Numbered from the stretch's first letter, positions 52,026 through 61,643 are shown. The stretch is 64,000 nucleotides of DNA from Elusimicrobiaceae bacterium (GCA_016283355.1 JAEEMS010000023.1:1-64000); one strand, 5' to 3'. Numbers and translations are program-made. Notes: generated by a model not told the origin, from the letters alone.

Positions 52026-53432
52026 TTTTATACTGGTTGCTACAAATTGCTGCCACTGCTGATATAACGTATCGGCTTGGCCGGAAGAAATATTTGGATG
52101 GAAGGTTGCTTCGGCACTCGGAAGAATGTTATTACCAAGCAACCGCGCCACCCCTAACAAAGTGGCCTCAACCTCTTTACTACGTAACAACGACTGCTGC
52201 AATACATCCGCTTGGAATTGCACTAAATAAGCACTTTGGGAAAGTCCACCCGTTACTTCGATAGGCCCTTGTACTGTTACCTGATGTAATCGCATATATT
52301 GCACAATATCCGATATCAAAAAACAAATTCCTTGAACCAATCCCGCCGCCCAATCGGCATTTGTGGTTTGGGCATTTTCTCCTAGGACAACCGGAGACAG
52401 TGAAAAATTCCAATAAGGAGCTCCCAATCCGCCAAGCGCAGGCAAGATCCGCAACGGGTGCAAAGATTCCTTACAAATGGCATCTAGGCGGTTCATATCA
52501 ATTTTTATTCCACGAGCATTGAGCCATAAAAAAGCACTTCCCGCCGCGTTAACAGGTCCCTCCAGTAAATACTGCAAGGGACTTTCCGCAGAAGAAGGGG
52601 CCAATGATGTTAACAATCCCGGCAACACCTTCCCTTGCATTCCCATATGTTGCAACACAAAGGCCCCTGTTCCGTAATTGATACACATTTGCCCGGCCTT
52701 TAATGCGGAACTAGCGGCCTGTTGATCGGCCACACAGACCCGGATAGGGATAGAGACACCCTTGTAGGTATAGACGCCGTAATCATCTACAGAAGCTTTT
52801 AAGGAAGGCAAAATAGAGGGGGAAATTGAAAAGGCGTTACACAATCTGTCACTCCATTTTCCTGTTTGAATATCCAATAAGAGTGTACGCTGTGCTAACG
52901 TAACATCCGTTGAGTAAACAGCCCCTTTTGTTAATTTCCAAATCAAAAAAGTAGCAATAGGCGCGGCACAAAGCGTCCCGCTCTTTTGGGCTGCTTGCAC
53001 CTGCGGCAGGTGCGCCAACATCCATGCTATTTTAGGAGCTGAAAAATAAGGCGTCTTATACAGTCCCGTACATGCGTGTAACTCTTCTTGGGAAATAGCC
53101 GCTTGTTGAGATTGTTCTAAAGCACGTCCGTCTTCCCATGTGAAAATAGGGCCCAATACCTGGCCAGTATTTTTATCCCATAAAACGACCGTTGAACGCT
53201 GAGAAGAAATTCCCAAGGCCTTTACTTGAGCTGGCCCCACTTCCTCTAACACTTGATGAAGCACTTTCATAGCCGTTGATAACAACGTTTCGGCTTCATA
53301 TTCCGAATATCCCGCTTTTGGACGATGCGGAAGGAGCGGCAATGCCTTCATGCATACGGGACCCTCCTGTGCAAAAGCTGCTGCACGAATACTGGATGTT
53401 CCGATATCTAACGATATGATATATTGCCCCAT
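52023..53432 (-). CDS. FGGY-family carbohydrate kinase
   Basis: A 469-aa sugar or polyol kinase. The N-terminal phosphate motif IISLDIGTSSIRAAAF and the C-terminal EVTGGLSQSAYLVQFQADVLQQ, followed by EATLLGVARLLG, mark the family. Resemblance to glycerol kinase is partial (SSQRSTVVLWD, FTWEDGRA), and the substrate cannot be fixed. No other catabolic genes are adjacent. The ribosome site is weak (GGAAAT). Confidence 0.85.
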   Translation of the reverse strand: MGQYIISLDIGTSSIRAAAFAQEGPVCMKALPLLPHRPKAGYSEYEAETLLSTAMKVLHQVLEEVGPAQVKALGISSQRSTVVLWDKNTGQVLGPIFTWEDGRALEQSQQAAISQEELHACTGLYKTPYFSAPKIAWMLAHLPQVQAAQKSGTLCAAPIATFLIWKLTKGAVYSTDVTLAQRTLLLDIQTGKWSDRLCNAFSISPSILPSLKASVDDYGVYTYKGVSIPIRVCVADQQAASSALKAGQMCINYGTGAFVLQHMGMQGKVLPGLLTSLAPSSAESPLQYLLEGPVNAAGSAFLWLNARGIKIDMNRLDAICKESLHPLRILPALGGLGAPYWNFSLSPVVLGENAQTTNADWAAGLVQGICFLISDIVQYMRLHQVTVQGPIEVTGGLSQSAYLVQFQADVLQQSLLRSKEVEATLLGVARLLGNNILPSAEATFHPNISSGQADTLYQQWQQFVATSIK

Positions 53433-53476
53433 ATATTTCCGTTCTTAAAATCTACCAACACTAACATGATATGCCG

Positions 53477-54685
53477 CTATTCCGTTGGTTCAAGCGTTAA
53501 ATTTTCGTGTTCTACTTTTTTAGCAAGTTTTTTCAACTCATTTTTCGTTTTCGTCGGTATTGTAGGATCTGTTAAAAGCCCAACAATTGTACTTTGAGTC
53601 GGAACAAGCACTTTGCCCAGCAATTGAGAAGAACGCAAAAATTCTATAACTTTCTCTTTATCCGTAAATTCCATTTTTTCCAAACAATTTAATTCCGCAC
53701 GATAATGTTGACCGAAATGGCGGGAGAATTTATTTTTCTTCATGAGTTGGATGATGTCTTTTCGTAATTGTTCGGTTTCCTTTAACAAATCACCGTACCG
53801 ATCAATTTTAGAGGAAAGTTCATCTTGTTCGGACAAAGGTAAAGGTTCGGATTTTAAAATCGTTTTCTTTTTGAAAGACACAACCGCAGCATTTCCCCCG
53901 GCATATTCCTTCCCGGTAAATACCGGGCATAAATTGCGATAATCACACCACCGGCATTGTTGCTCCCCCGGCGTGGGATCAAACTTGCCCGCCCGAATAC
54001 AATCTGCCACATTTAATACTTTTTGCCAAAATTCAAAAATTTCTTTATCGGGAGCGCGCTCAAAAGTCATCTCATGCAACGTCGGCAAGTGATAGAAACT
54101 TAATTGTCCCACACGCACTTTCTTAACGGAAGGATCCTTTTGTTGTACAAGCGTTTTGATAAGAGGAGAATTTTCTACTACTTTTTGATACATGTAAAGT
54201 TGGTCCGGTTCACGTTGCACCGTCTTACCCGTCTTATAATCTAAAATTTTTATAAGTCCATCGCCCAAATAATCCATCCGGTCTACAATACTAATTAGAT
54301 TTAACCCATCGATATCCAGCGTGCTTTTCAATTCCGTAGAAAGGGGGTGAATAAATTTTCCGGTATAGGTTCGGTAATAGGACTGAATGATACGTCGTCC
54401 TTCAGCGTATCCCTCCAATTCTTTGTCTATGGAAGCATACCCTTTTTGTTCGTATGTTGTTTTATTCCAAACAGTATCGAAATACAACAGAGCTTCTTGC
54501 AGAGTAGGGAAATCTTCTTTTTCGGGGTTATAGATAAATTCCATGACACTATGTAGCGCCGTACCGAACGCAAAATAGTACTTTGGCTGCTCCGGAATCA
54601 TGTGAATATAACGAAACTTATACTTTTGAGGACACTCTTTATACATCCCCATTTTCGAATACGAAAAAGATAAATTTTTTACCAT
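53477..54685 (-). CDS. RecB-type PD-(D/E)XK nuclease-family protein with Fe-S Cys motif
   Basis: A 402-aa protein with SFSYSKMGMYKECPQKYKFRYI, AFGTALHSVMEF (catalytic His region), LIKILDYKTGK (D-xK core) and a C-terminal Cys trio QCRWCDYRNLCP. Cys18 and these three resemble the four-Cys 4Fe-4S arrangement of AddB and Cas4 nucleases. The remaining ~110 residues are helical. Probably a single-stranded DNA nuclease in repair; there is no helicase partner or CRISPR locus in the window. SD GAGGAA. Confidence 0.83.
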   Translation of the reverse strand: MVKNLSFSYSKMGMYKECPQKYKFRYIHMIPEQPKYYFAFGTALHSVMEFIYNPEKEDFPTLQEALLYFDTVWNKTTYEQKGYASIDKELEGYAEGRRIIQSYYRTYTGKFIHPLSTELKSTLDIDGLNLISIVDRMDYLGDGLIKILDYKTGKTVQREPDQLYMYQKVVENSPLIKTLVQQKDPSVKKVRVGQLSFYHLPTLHEMTFERAPDKEIFEFWQKVLNVADCIRAGKFDPTPGEQQCRWCDYRNLCPVFTGKEYAGGNAAVVSFKKKTILKSEPLPLSEQDELSSKIDRYGDLLKETEQLRKDIIQLMKKNKFSRHFGQHYRAELNCLEKMEFTDKEKVIEFLRSSQLLGKVLVPTQSTIVGLLTDPTIPTKTKNELKKLAKKVEHENLTLEPTE

Positions 54686-54795
54686 AAAACATTCCTCAAA
54701 CGCTCATTGTATTGTAGCATTTTAAACCCAATCGCTCCAATTTACCGCCCATCATTTTGTATATTCACCGTTTTTTTAGTAGAATAATAATAGAT

Positions 54796-54867
54796 GCCCC
54801 CATAGCTCAATGGATAGAGCACCCGCCTTCTAAGCGGATGATATAGGTTCGATTCCTATTGGGGGTA
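54796..54867 (+). tRNA. tRNA-Arg (anticodon TCT)
   Basis: A 72-nt cloverleaf: acceptor GCCCCCA/TGGGGGT (one G-U pair), D-stem GCTC/GAGC, anticodon loop CTTCTAA (TCT, codon AGA), T-arm ATAGG TTCGATT CCTAT, discriminator A. CCA is not encoded. One C-A mismatch tops the anticodon stem. Confidence 0.92.
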
Positions 54868-54947
54868 AATTGAATTTTCTGCGAGATTGATTTTAAAGCT
54901 ACTGCAGAGAAGGTACCGTGATAATTTGTTGTCACGATAGCTGATAA

Positions 54948-55925
54948 ATGCAAGTGAAAAATATATCCTTGATTAAAAACCCTAAAAAAATCCTTTTTTT
55001 TCGATTGGATATCTGCCTAGGAGATTCCATCATTCATACTTTTGTGCTACGGGAACTCAAAAAATTATTTCCTCAAGCATCTCTCACGGTAGCTACTTTT
55101 GCCCCCAGCGATCAATTTTTTACCCATAATCCCCATATAGACAAACTCATATCCTTACCTCCTTTGGAATCGCCCGATAACATCTATCGCTATTTCCGGC
55201 CGGGTATTGTATGGGCCTTGCTTAAAATGCTTGCACATAGTTGGATAGAGAAATACGATTTAGTAATTCTTCCACATACTGTACACACCCCATTCAATCA
55301 ATTATATAGCATCCTTTTGCCCCATTCACTTTTACCGCCCTATGACTACACGCAGCCCATACAGCAAACATTCATCCGTATGTTAAAGCAATTAGGGGCA
55401 CAAGAGGTCGACACCTCTTATGAATTTCCCATACCCACTCAAGATAGCGAATATGCTCAACAATTTTTGCAAAAACACAATTTACAACCAAATAAATTTT
55501 GGGTAATAAATCCGACAGGGTCGATGGAATACAAAAATCTCTCTTCCTTACAAATTCAAACCATTCTAGACACCTTGCGTTCTACCAACATCCCCGCGGT
55601 AGTATTAGATTATAAAAATCAATTTCCGACCTTGCAAAATATATTGCGTTTTACGTCCACATCTATCTTTCAAACAGCCGCATTTATTGGGCAATCTTCA
55701 GGAGTTATCAGTGTAGATACGGGAATTGTACACTTAGCGGATTGCTTCCATAAAAAGCTTCTCATTTTTTACGCTGGGGATCGTCCCGGCCCTTACAACT
55801 ATTCTTTTTGGGCACCCGCACAAAATTCCAGCCGGTTTCTACAAGGGAATGAATCTGTAAAAGACATTCCTCTTTCTGTTCTGCAAACAGAAGTGTCCAA
55901 ATTTATAAAAGATTTATCTAATTAA
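54948..55925 (+). CDS. GT9 glycosyltransferase (heptosyltransferase-like)
   Basis: A 325-aa protein with the GT9 start KKILFFRLDICLGDSIIHTFVLRELKKLFPQASLTVATF and the C-terminal donor-binding block VISVDTGIVHLADCFHKKLLIFYAGD, where GPMH of the usual motif is changed to GIVH. It probably acts on LPS or other envelope glycan. The long region with tRNA-Arg separates it from the nuclease gene. No SD is visible. Confidence 0.82.
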   Translation: MQVKNISLIKNPKKILFFRLDICLGDSIIHTFVLRELKKLFPQASLTVATFAPSDQFFTHNPHIDKLISLPPLESPDNIYRYFRPGIVWALLKMLAHSWIEKYDLVILPHTVHTPFNQLYSILLPHSLLPPYDYTQPIQQTFIRMLKQLGAQEVDTSYEFPIPTQDSEYAQQFLQKHNLQPNKFWVINPTGSMEYKNLSSLQIQTILDTLRSTNIPAVVLDYKNQFPTLQNILRFTSTSIFQTAAFIGQSSGVISVDTGIVHLADCFHKKLLIFYAGDRPGPYNYSFWAPAQNSSRFLQGNESVKDIPLSVLQTEVSKFIKDLSN

Positions 55926-56014
55926 TTTTTACTTATACTTCATTTGGCATCGTTTCCACACACGGATTTTGTATAATTTTTATATAGAAGTTTAACTTAT
56001 TAGGAGATGAAACA

Positions 56015-57700
56015 ATGCCTACAAAAAAATGCGCTTGTTCAGAGTTGCAATCGGCACGCGGTAAATTTCAACCTACGTTGCCCAGTATCCTTAAAAAAGG
56101 CCCGGCCTTCGTAAAACCGAAGCTCGGTAAGGCCACAAAATCCGTAGCGGATCAAGCTACCGTTAAAAAGATTTTCCCTAATACCTACGGTTTGCCGGAA
56201 GTAACCTTCGTAAAAGGCAACAATGCAGCCATTACCAAAAAAGCAGTGCGCGTAGGCGTAGTGCTTTCCGGCGGACAAGCCCCGGGCGGCCACAACGTAA
56301 TCGGCGGCCTCTTGGATGGACTTAAAAAAGCAAACGCCAAAAACAAACTCTTTGGCTTTTTGGGTGGTCCCAGTGGAATCGTTGACAATAAATTTATTGA
56401 AATTACCCCGGCTTTGATGAAAGATTACCGCAATACAGGTGGCTTTGATTTGATTCAATCGGGTCGCACCAAAATTGAAACGCCGGATCAGTTAAAAGCT
56501 GCCAAAGATAATTTACTGAAAAATAAAATGGATGCTCTCGTTGTAGTAGGGGGGGATGACTCCAACACTAACGCCTGTGTGATTGCGGAATATCTCAAAC
56601 AACACAAAGTAGATATTAGTGTTATCGGGGTACCGAAAACGATTGACGGTGATCTGAAAAACAAACAAATCGAGGCCTCTTTTGGTTTTGATACAGCCAC
56701 CAAAATTTACGCAGAACTCGTAGGTAACATTGAACGCGATATGAACTCTGCCCGCAAGTACTGGCACTTCGTTCGCTTAATGGGACGCAGCGCTTCGCAT
56801 ATCACACTAGAAGTTGGTTTAAAAACGCATCCGAACGTCGTATTAGTAGGGGAAGAAGTCCTGGCTAAAAAAATGACACTCGGGCAAGTGGTCAACAACT
56901 TAGTGGACTTAATCGTCAAACGTGCCAAAGCCGGTAAAAATTACGGTATTGTCCTCGTGCCGGAAGGGCTCATTGAATTCATCCCGGAGATGAAAGAGCT
57001 CATCAGCGCGCTGAACGATACATTGGCCGATAATGAAGCCGCCCTTTCCAAATTGAACACTTTAGGAGAAAAGAAAGAGTTTATCCTTTCCAAACTCCCC
57101 AAAAAATTGGCAGATTTAATGAAATCGCTTCCCGCCGCCATCGCCAGTCAACTCATGTTGGATCGCGACCCTCACGGGAACGTACAGGTATCTTTAATTG
57201 AAACTGAAAAACTGCTTGTAGAAATGATTAAAACGCGTCTGGCAGAACTTAAAAAAGCCGGCAAATATAGTGGCAAGTTCTCCGCCCTCACGCATTTCTT
57301 CGGATATGAAGGACGTTGCGGGGTGCCTTCCACTTTTGATGCCAACTACACCTATGCATTAGGTTACAACGCGGCTGTACTGGCACTTAACAAATGTACT
57401 GGCTACTTATCCTCCGTCAGAAAATTGACTAAAAAAGCTACGGATTGGGAAGTAGGCGGCATTCCGCTTACCATGATGATGAATATTGAACGCCGCAAAG
57501 GCAAAGAAAAACCCGTCATCAAAAAAGCACTGGTAGAACTCAAAGGCGAACCGTTCAAATACTTGACCAAATACCGCACTATATGGGCGATAGAAGACCA
57601 ATTCGTCTTCCCGGGGCCGATTCAATTTTTTGGCCCTGCTGAAGTAACAGAAGTAACTACTTACACATTGCTCTTAGAACAAGGGAAAAAATTGAAATAA
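56015..57700 (+). CDS. pfp: Pyrophosphate-dependent 6-phosphofructokinase
   Basis: A 561-aa enzyme of the long PFP clade (plant beta-subunit-like). The motifs GVVLSGGQAPGGHNVIGGLLDGL, VVVGGDDSNTNACVIAEYL (the second Asp, in place of Gly, marks PPi use over ATP), and GVPKTIDGDLKNKQIEASFGFDTA are intact. It reversibly phosphorylates fructose-6-phosphate with PPi, saving ATP in glycolysis. SD TTAGGAG. The N-terminus has ~75 residues before the fold. Confidence 0.94.
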   Translation: MPTKKCACSELQSARGKFQPTLPSILKKGPAFVKPKLGKATKSVADQATVKKIFPNTYGLPEVTFVKGNNAAITKKAVRVGVVLSGGQAPGGHNVIGGLLDGLKKANAKNKLFGFLGGPSGIVDNKFIEITPALMKDYRNTGGFDLIQSGRTKIETPDQLKAAKDNLLKNKMDALVVVGGDDSNTNACVIAEYLKQHKVDISVIGVPKTIDGDLKNKQIEASFGFDTATKIYAELVGNIERDMNSARKYWHFVRLMGRSASHITLEVGLKTHPNVVLVGEEVLAKKMTLGQVVNNLVDLIVKRAKAGKNYGIVLVPEGLIEFIPEMKELISALNDTLADNEAALSKLNTLGEKKEFILSKLPKKLADLMKSLPAAIASQLMLDRDPHGNVQVSLIETEKLLVEMIKTRLAELKKAGKYSGKFSALTHFFGYEGRCGVPSTFDANYTYALGYNAAVLALNKCTGYLSSVRKLTKKATDWEVGGIPLTMMMNIERRKGKEKPVIKKALVELKGEPFKYLTKYRTIWAIEDQFVFPGPIQFFGPAEVTEVTTYTLLLEQGKKLK

Positions 57701-57703
57701 CTC

Positions 57704-57735
57704 AAAAAGGCGGGCAGAAAATGCCCGCCTTTTTT
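57704..57735 (+). terminator. pfp terminator
   Basis: AAAAAGGCGGGCA/TGCCCGCCTTTTTT hairpin. Confidence 0.9.
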
Positions 57736-57776
57736 ATGAACTCTTTTGCTTTTCTACGATAACAAAAAAAAATCCA

Positions 57777-57795
57777 GTATTTGAAAATCAAATAC
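57777..57795 (+). promoter_or_regulatory. Perfect palindrome upstream of the methylase promoter
   Basis: GTATTTGA AAA TCAAATAC: perfect 8-bp arms with a 3-nt centre, centred 36 bp upstream of the -35 box of the methylase gene. Candidate operator for a dimeric regulator. Confidence 0.5.
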
Positions 57796-57821
57796 CCGCT
57801 AAAGGATTCCTTGTCCGTCGC

Positions 57822-57850
57822 TTGAAGAATGATTTCTTTTCTTTTATAAT
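57822..57850 (+). promoter_or_regulatory. Promoter of the DNA methylase gene, leaderless
   Basis: TTGAAG (57822-57827), 17-nt spacer, TATAAT (57845-57850), then 6 nt to ATG 57857. Start point predicted at the A of ATG. Confidence 0.75.
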
Positions 57851-57856
57851 AACCTT

Positions 57857-59893
57857 ATGAACCATCGTATTCTACATGCGTTACAAGCGGCATTGAAACC
57901 GTTTCGTTTTGAGCCGCTAACCGCTTCCCGTCATCTGCGCATATTATTACAGGAAACTTTTGATCCCGGTAACAATTACGGTACTGTTCCCCGCGATGTT
58001 TTCAAAACCGTACTCCCTATTTTAGAAAATCAAGTTCCCAGTCTCGACGGAACGCCCAATGCTTTTACTCCGGAAATTTTAGCACTCTTGCGAGAAACCT
58101 CCACCGACGGTAGAAAATCAAAAGGCGTCTTCTACACTCCGTGGTCACTGGCACAACTGCTTGCCAAAGAAACCCTGGATGCTTTAGAAAACACGCGTGG
58201 TCCTCTTTCCGCACACGCACTCCGTTCATTACGCATTTTAGACCCAGCCGCCGGAGCGGGGGGACTTCTTCTCCCCTTTGCCTTAGAATTAGCCAAAAGA
58301 ATTGGCGCTCAAACCCATCAAAAAGAAAAAACTGTTTTACGTCATATCTTTCAACATCAACTCTACGCAGCGGACCTTTGCGCTGGAGCCCTGGAAGATT
58401 ATCAATTCCGTGCGCAACTGCTCACAGGGGGAAAACCGCTAACGTTGTCTACATCCCGGGGGGATTCACTCGGTACGTTACGAGGACACAGCATTTTAAA
58501 AACTGCTTTTCCGGCCGTATTCAAAAAAGGAGGATTTGATATTATCCTCTCCAATCCTCCGTATATTGGGCAAAAAAATAATGCTACTCTCTTCAAATCC
58601 TTACATCAAAATCCGTTATGGAGTGCTTATATCAAGCCAAAAAGTGATCTTTCTTATTTGTTTTTTCATTTAGCCATACATCTTCTCAAGCCGGAAGGAA
58701 TCGGAGGATTTCTCACACCACCTTATTTTTCCACGGCACAAGGGGCTTTTTATTTACGAAAAACGATGCAAAACTCCATCACTTTTTTGCGTTTGCTCGA
58801 TTTTAACGGCAAAATGCTTTTCCCGGATGCAAGCCCTCACACATTACTTTCCGTTTTTTTAAACCAACCCAAAGACATCCCTTGTTGTGTAGGCATAAAA
58901 AAAATAAAGATTCCGCCCACCTGCTTATGGGAAGGTAAAAATGTTTTTTTACGTACGCAAATAGCACAGGAAATTTCTCCGTTACTCTCCGATGTACTCC
59001 AAAAAATGGCCCAAATGCCCCGCACTTTGGGAGACGTAGTGAAAATCAGCAATGGGCTGATGACCGGATGTGATAAAATTTCTGCCGCACATTTGCGTAA
59101 ATTTAAATTGTCCGGAGTTCAAAAAGGAGACGGGGTTTTCGTCCTGTCCGATGAAGAAAAAAACCAACTGATACTTAACAAATATGAACGTCAAAAAATA
59201 AAACCTTTTTTTAAGAATTCTGTCATCGCTCCGTATCGTGTGTCTTGCACTCCTGCCCACTGGCTGATTGATTGCTTTTATCCCAACGACCGGGATTTAA
59301 ATCTCGCCCGCTATCCGCACTTACTTGCTCACTTAGCCCGATTTAAACCGGTCCTAATGGCACGCCGACAAAATAACAACGGCATCCAACACCAGCTGGC
59401 GGCAGGGAAATATTGGTTTGGTTCCGTCCGGCGAAAAATGAATTTTGAAGGGGAAAAACTGGTCTGTCCGCATCGTGCAAAAAAACCTTGCTTTGCCTAT
59501 TGTGACGGCCCATGGTATGCCAGCAGTGATGTATATTTCATTTCACATCCGAAAGCAGGATATACGTTGTGGGCCATTTTGGCACTACTCAACAGTCCGC
59601 TTACCCACCTATGGCTTTATTATAAAGGCAAACGCAAGGGGGATCTTTTGGAATTATATGCCCAACCCTTAAGCCAATTACCTATACCGAAACTATCTGC
59701 TGAGCAATGCAAAACATTATCGCGCTACGCCCGCAAAATTACCACTTTAAAGGATTCTTCCCATCCTAAAGGTATATCCGCTTTAGAACGTGAAATATTT
59801 CATCTTACCGCTCAAATTTTTCATTTAACCGCACAAGAAGAACAATTGCTATACCGTTGGGCAAATACTCCCCAAAATCCACTTGCAAATTGA
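57857..59893 (+). CDS. Orphan N6-adenine DNA methyltransferase (Eco57I/TaqI-type)
   Basis: A 678-aa gamma-class methylase. Motif X-like KGVFYTPWSLAQLL, SAM motif I ILDPAAGAGGLLLPFALEL, and the catalytic motif IV IILSNPPYIGQKN lie in residues ~90-240, and a TaqI-like target-recognition half follows (IAPYRVSCTPAHWLID). No PD-(D/E)XK or other nuclease motif is seen at the N-terminus and no restriction gene is adjacent. It could be a solitary methylase acting in regulation or protection. Leaderless promoter. Confidence 0.87.
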   Translation: MNHRILHALQAALKPFRFEPLTASRHLRILLQETFDPGNNYGTVPRDVFKTVLPILENQVPSLDGTPNAFTPEILALLRETSTDGRKSKGVFYTPWSLAQLLAKETLDALENTRGPLSAHALRSLRILDPAAGAGGLLLPFALELAKRIGAQTHQKEKTVLRHIFQHQLYAADLCAGALEDYQFRAQLLTGGKPLTLSTSRGDSLGTLRGHSILKTAFPAVFKKGGFDIILSNPPYIGQKNNATLFKSLHQNPLWSAYIKPKSDLSYLFFHLAIHLLKPEGIGGFLTPPYFSTAQGAFYLRKTMQNSITFLRLLDFNGKMLFPDASPHTLLSVFLNQPKDIPCCVGIKKIKIPPTCLWEGKNVFLRTQIAQEISPLLSDVLQKMAQMPRTLGDVVKISNGLMTGCDKISAAHLRKFKLSGVQKGDGVFVLSDEEKNQLILNKYERQKIKPFFKNSVIAPYRVSCTPAHWLIDCFYPNDRDLNLARYPHLLAHLARFKPVLMARRQNNNGIQHQLAAGKYWFGSVRRKMNFEGEKLVCPHRAKKPCFAYCDGPWYASSDVYFISHPKAGYTLWAILALLNSPLTHLWLYYKGKRKGDLLELYAQPLSQLPIPKLSAEQCKTLSRYARKITTLKDSSHPKGISALEREIFHLTAQIFHLTAQEEQLLYRWANTPQNPLAN

Positions 59894-59918
59894 CAATATT
59901 TTATTGTATTCTTATGGT
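59890..59918 (+). promoter_or_regulatory. Promoter of the DUF805 gene
   Basis: TTGACA (59890-59895), 17-nt spacer, TATGGT (59913-59918); it overlaps the last codon of the methylase gene. Confidence 0.7.
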
Positions 59919-59936
59919 AGCCAAAAGGAGGGCTCT

Positions 59937-60251
59937 ATGAACGCAATAAAAACATATTATTTGGACGTATTCACCAAGCACTATTTTGACTTTATGGGTC
60001 GTGCTACCCGAACTCAGTTCTGGATATTCGTTTTAATTAACGTCGTTGTCATGTATCTTTTAGGTAAGATTCTCGGACAAGGGTTTATCATGTGGTTAAT
60101 TAATCTGTTAATCCTTATCCCTTGTTTGGCCATTGCCGTTCGCCGTATACGTGATGCCGGTTTCTCCGGTTGGTGGATTTTGATTGGTCTGGTTCCGCTA
60201 ATTGGTTGGATTGCATTGCTCGTATTCTATCTCTTACCCACCAAAAAATAA
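59937..60251 (+). CDS. DUF805 membrane protein
   Basis: A 104-aa protein from ATG 59937, which has AGGAGGG just upstream; the track start is 18 codons earlier. The DUF805 pattern is clear: YYLDVFTKHYFDFMGRATRTQFWIFVLIN, then RRIRDAGFSGWWILIGLVPLIGWIALLVFYLLP. Three to four membrane helices. The function of the family is not known. Confidence 0.9.
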   Translation: MNAIKTYYLDVFTKHYFDFMGRATRTQFWIFVLINVVVMYLLGKILGQGFIMWLINLLILIPCLAIAVRRIRDAGFSGWWILIGLVPLIGWIALLVFYLLPTKK

Positions 60252-60260
60252 TTTGTACGT

Positions 60261-60283
60261 GCCGCCTTTCGGGGCGGCTTTTT
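60261..60283 (+). terminator. DUF805 gene terminator
   Basis: GCCGCC TTTCGG GGCGGC followed by TTTTT. Confidence 0.85.
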
Positions 60284-60301
60284 GCGCCTTTCTGAGGTTT
60301 T

Positions 60302-60886
60302 ATGAATACATCTATTACAAGAGAACAAGCCCTTTCTCTTTTAAAAAAGTACAATCAAGAGCCGTTTCATTTACTACACGCGCTCACCGTGGAAGCCGTC
60401 ATGCGCGATTTAGCCAACACGTTAGGATTTACGGACGAGGCCGACTTCTGGGCCTTATGCGGCTTACTGCACGATGTAGATTTTGAGAAGTTCCCGCAAC
60501 AACATTGTAAAAAAGCGCCCGAACTACTTGCCGAAATTAACGCCGGGAACGATTTAACCCGTGCTATTTGCAGCCACGGATATGGCATCTGCGTAGATAC
60601 CAAACCGGAACATATGATGGAAAAAGTACTGTTTGCCACCGATGAATTAACTGGGCTTATCGGGGCAGCAGCTAAAATGCGCCCCTCCAAAAGCGTAAGC
60701 GATATGGGAGTGTCCAGTTTAAAGAAAAAATTTAAGGACAAAAAATTTGCTGCCGGTTGCTCTCGCGATGTTATCCAACAGGGAGCCGAAATGCTGGGTT
60801 GGACGTTAGAAGAATTGTTTGACAAAACACTAACGGCAATGAAACACACCGAGCAAGAAGTTCAACAAAAAATGCAAACCATTTAA
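60302..60886 (+). CDS. HD-domain hydrolase (HDIG-type)
   Basis: A 194-aa protein with metal ligands in HALTVEAVMR (His), GLLHDVDFEKFP (His-Asp), SHGYG and ATDELTGLIGAAA (Asp). The C-terminal VSSLKKKFKDKKFAAGCSRDV is typical of this widespread single-HD family, probably phosphohydrolases with an unknown nucleotide substrate. SD is TGAGG. It is a single-gene unit between terminators. Confidence 0.88.
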   Translation: MNTSITREQALSLLKKYNQEPFHLLHALTVEAVMRDLANTLGFTDEADFWALCGLLHDVDFEKFPQQHCKKAPELLAEINAGNDLTRAICSHGYGICVDTKPEHMMEKVLFATDELTGLIGAAAKMRPSKSVSDMGVSSLKKKFKDKKFAAGCSRDVIQQGAEMLGWTLEELFDKTLTAMKHTEQEVQQKMQTI

Positions 60887-60910
60887 AAAAGCCCCTTTCG
60901 GGGCTTTTTT
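60885..60910 (+). terminator. Bidirectional terminator between HD and sirtuin genes
   Basis: AAAAAAGCCCC TTTC GGGGCTTTTTT, perfect. Confidence 0.9.
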
Positions 60911-61643
60911 ATAATTTCAATTCCTTTGCCAGTTCCGCAAAAAATTCCGTTGCTTTCTGTGGGAAATAATAATCGGTGATCGAATCCGTAAAAGAAGAGG
61001 GTTGCGGATTGATCTCAATAATTTTTGCCCCAAACTGCTTTGATGTTAGTGGCAAACTACACGCCGGCATCACTTGCCCAGCCGTTCCCACAATAATCAT
61101 TACATCGGCATTTTGGGCCATTTCCAACGATTTTTCATATGCCCGTGGGGGAATGCCTTCTCCATAGAAAACAAAGTCCGGTTTAAGTACATGTCCGCAC
61201 ATACAAAGCGGGGGGACTTTTTCAATATCTACATCTTCTAAATTGTATTTTCGACCGCACACACCACACGAAAGCGTTTTAATCGTACCGTGAAATTCTT
61301 GCACATTTTTATTGCCAGCTTTTTGGTGAAGCCCGTCGATATTTTGCGTAATAACACCTTTTATCATTCCTTTTTGCTCTAATTTTGCAATCACTTCGTG
61401 TGCCTTATTAGGAATGGCCTCATCCATATCGGTAAAAAATATTTTTTTCATTTCTTCCCAGCTTCGTTTTGGGTCCGACAAGAAAAAATTAATTTCAATA
61501 AATTTTGGATCGTACTGATTCCATAAACCACCCGCTCCTGTGAACGGGGCAATACCGCTTTCCACACTCACTCCGGCACCGGTAAAAACAACCCCGTACT
61601 GTGCGTTCTTAATCAAATGTGCTGCCTCTTTTAATTCACTCAT
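60909..61643 (-). CDS. Sir2-family NAD-dependent protein deacylase
   Basis: A 244-aa sirtuin starting at ATG 61643 (AAGGAG upstream). The NAD motif VVFTGAGVSVESGIAPFTGAGGLW has Thr where most sirtuins have Arg (FR). TQNIDGLHQKAGNKNVQEFHGT contains the catalytic His, and CGVCG/CMCG are zinc ligands. It probably removes acetyl or other acyl groups from lysines. It starts 11 bp after the decarboxylase stop, forming an operon with it. Confidence 0.9.
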   Translation of the reverse strand: MSELKEAAHLIKNAQYGVVFTGAGVSVESGIAPFTGAGGLWNQYDPKFIEINFFLSDPKRSWEEMKKIFFTDMDEAIPNKAHEVIAKLEQKGMIKGVITQNIDGLHQKAGNKNVQEFHGTIKTLSCGVCGRKYNLEDVDIEKVPPLCMCGHVLKPDFVFYGEGIPPRAYEKSLEMAQNADVMIIVGTAGQVMPACSLPLTSKQFGAKIIEINPQPSSFTDSITDYYFPQKATEFFAELAKELKL

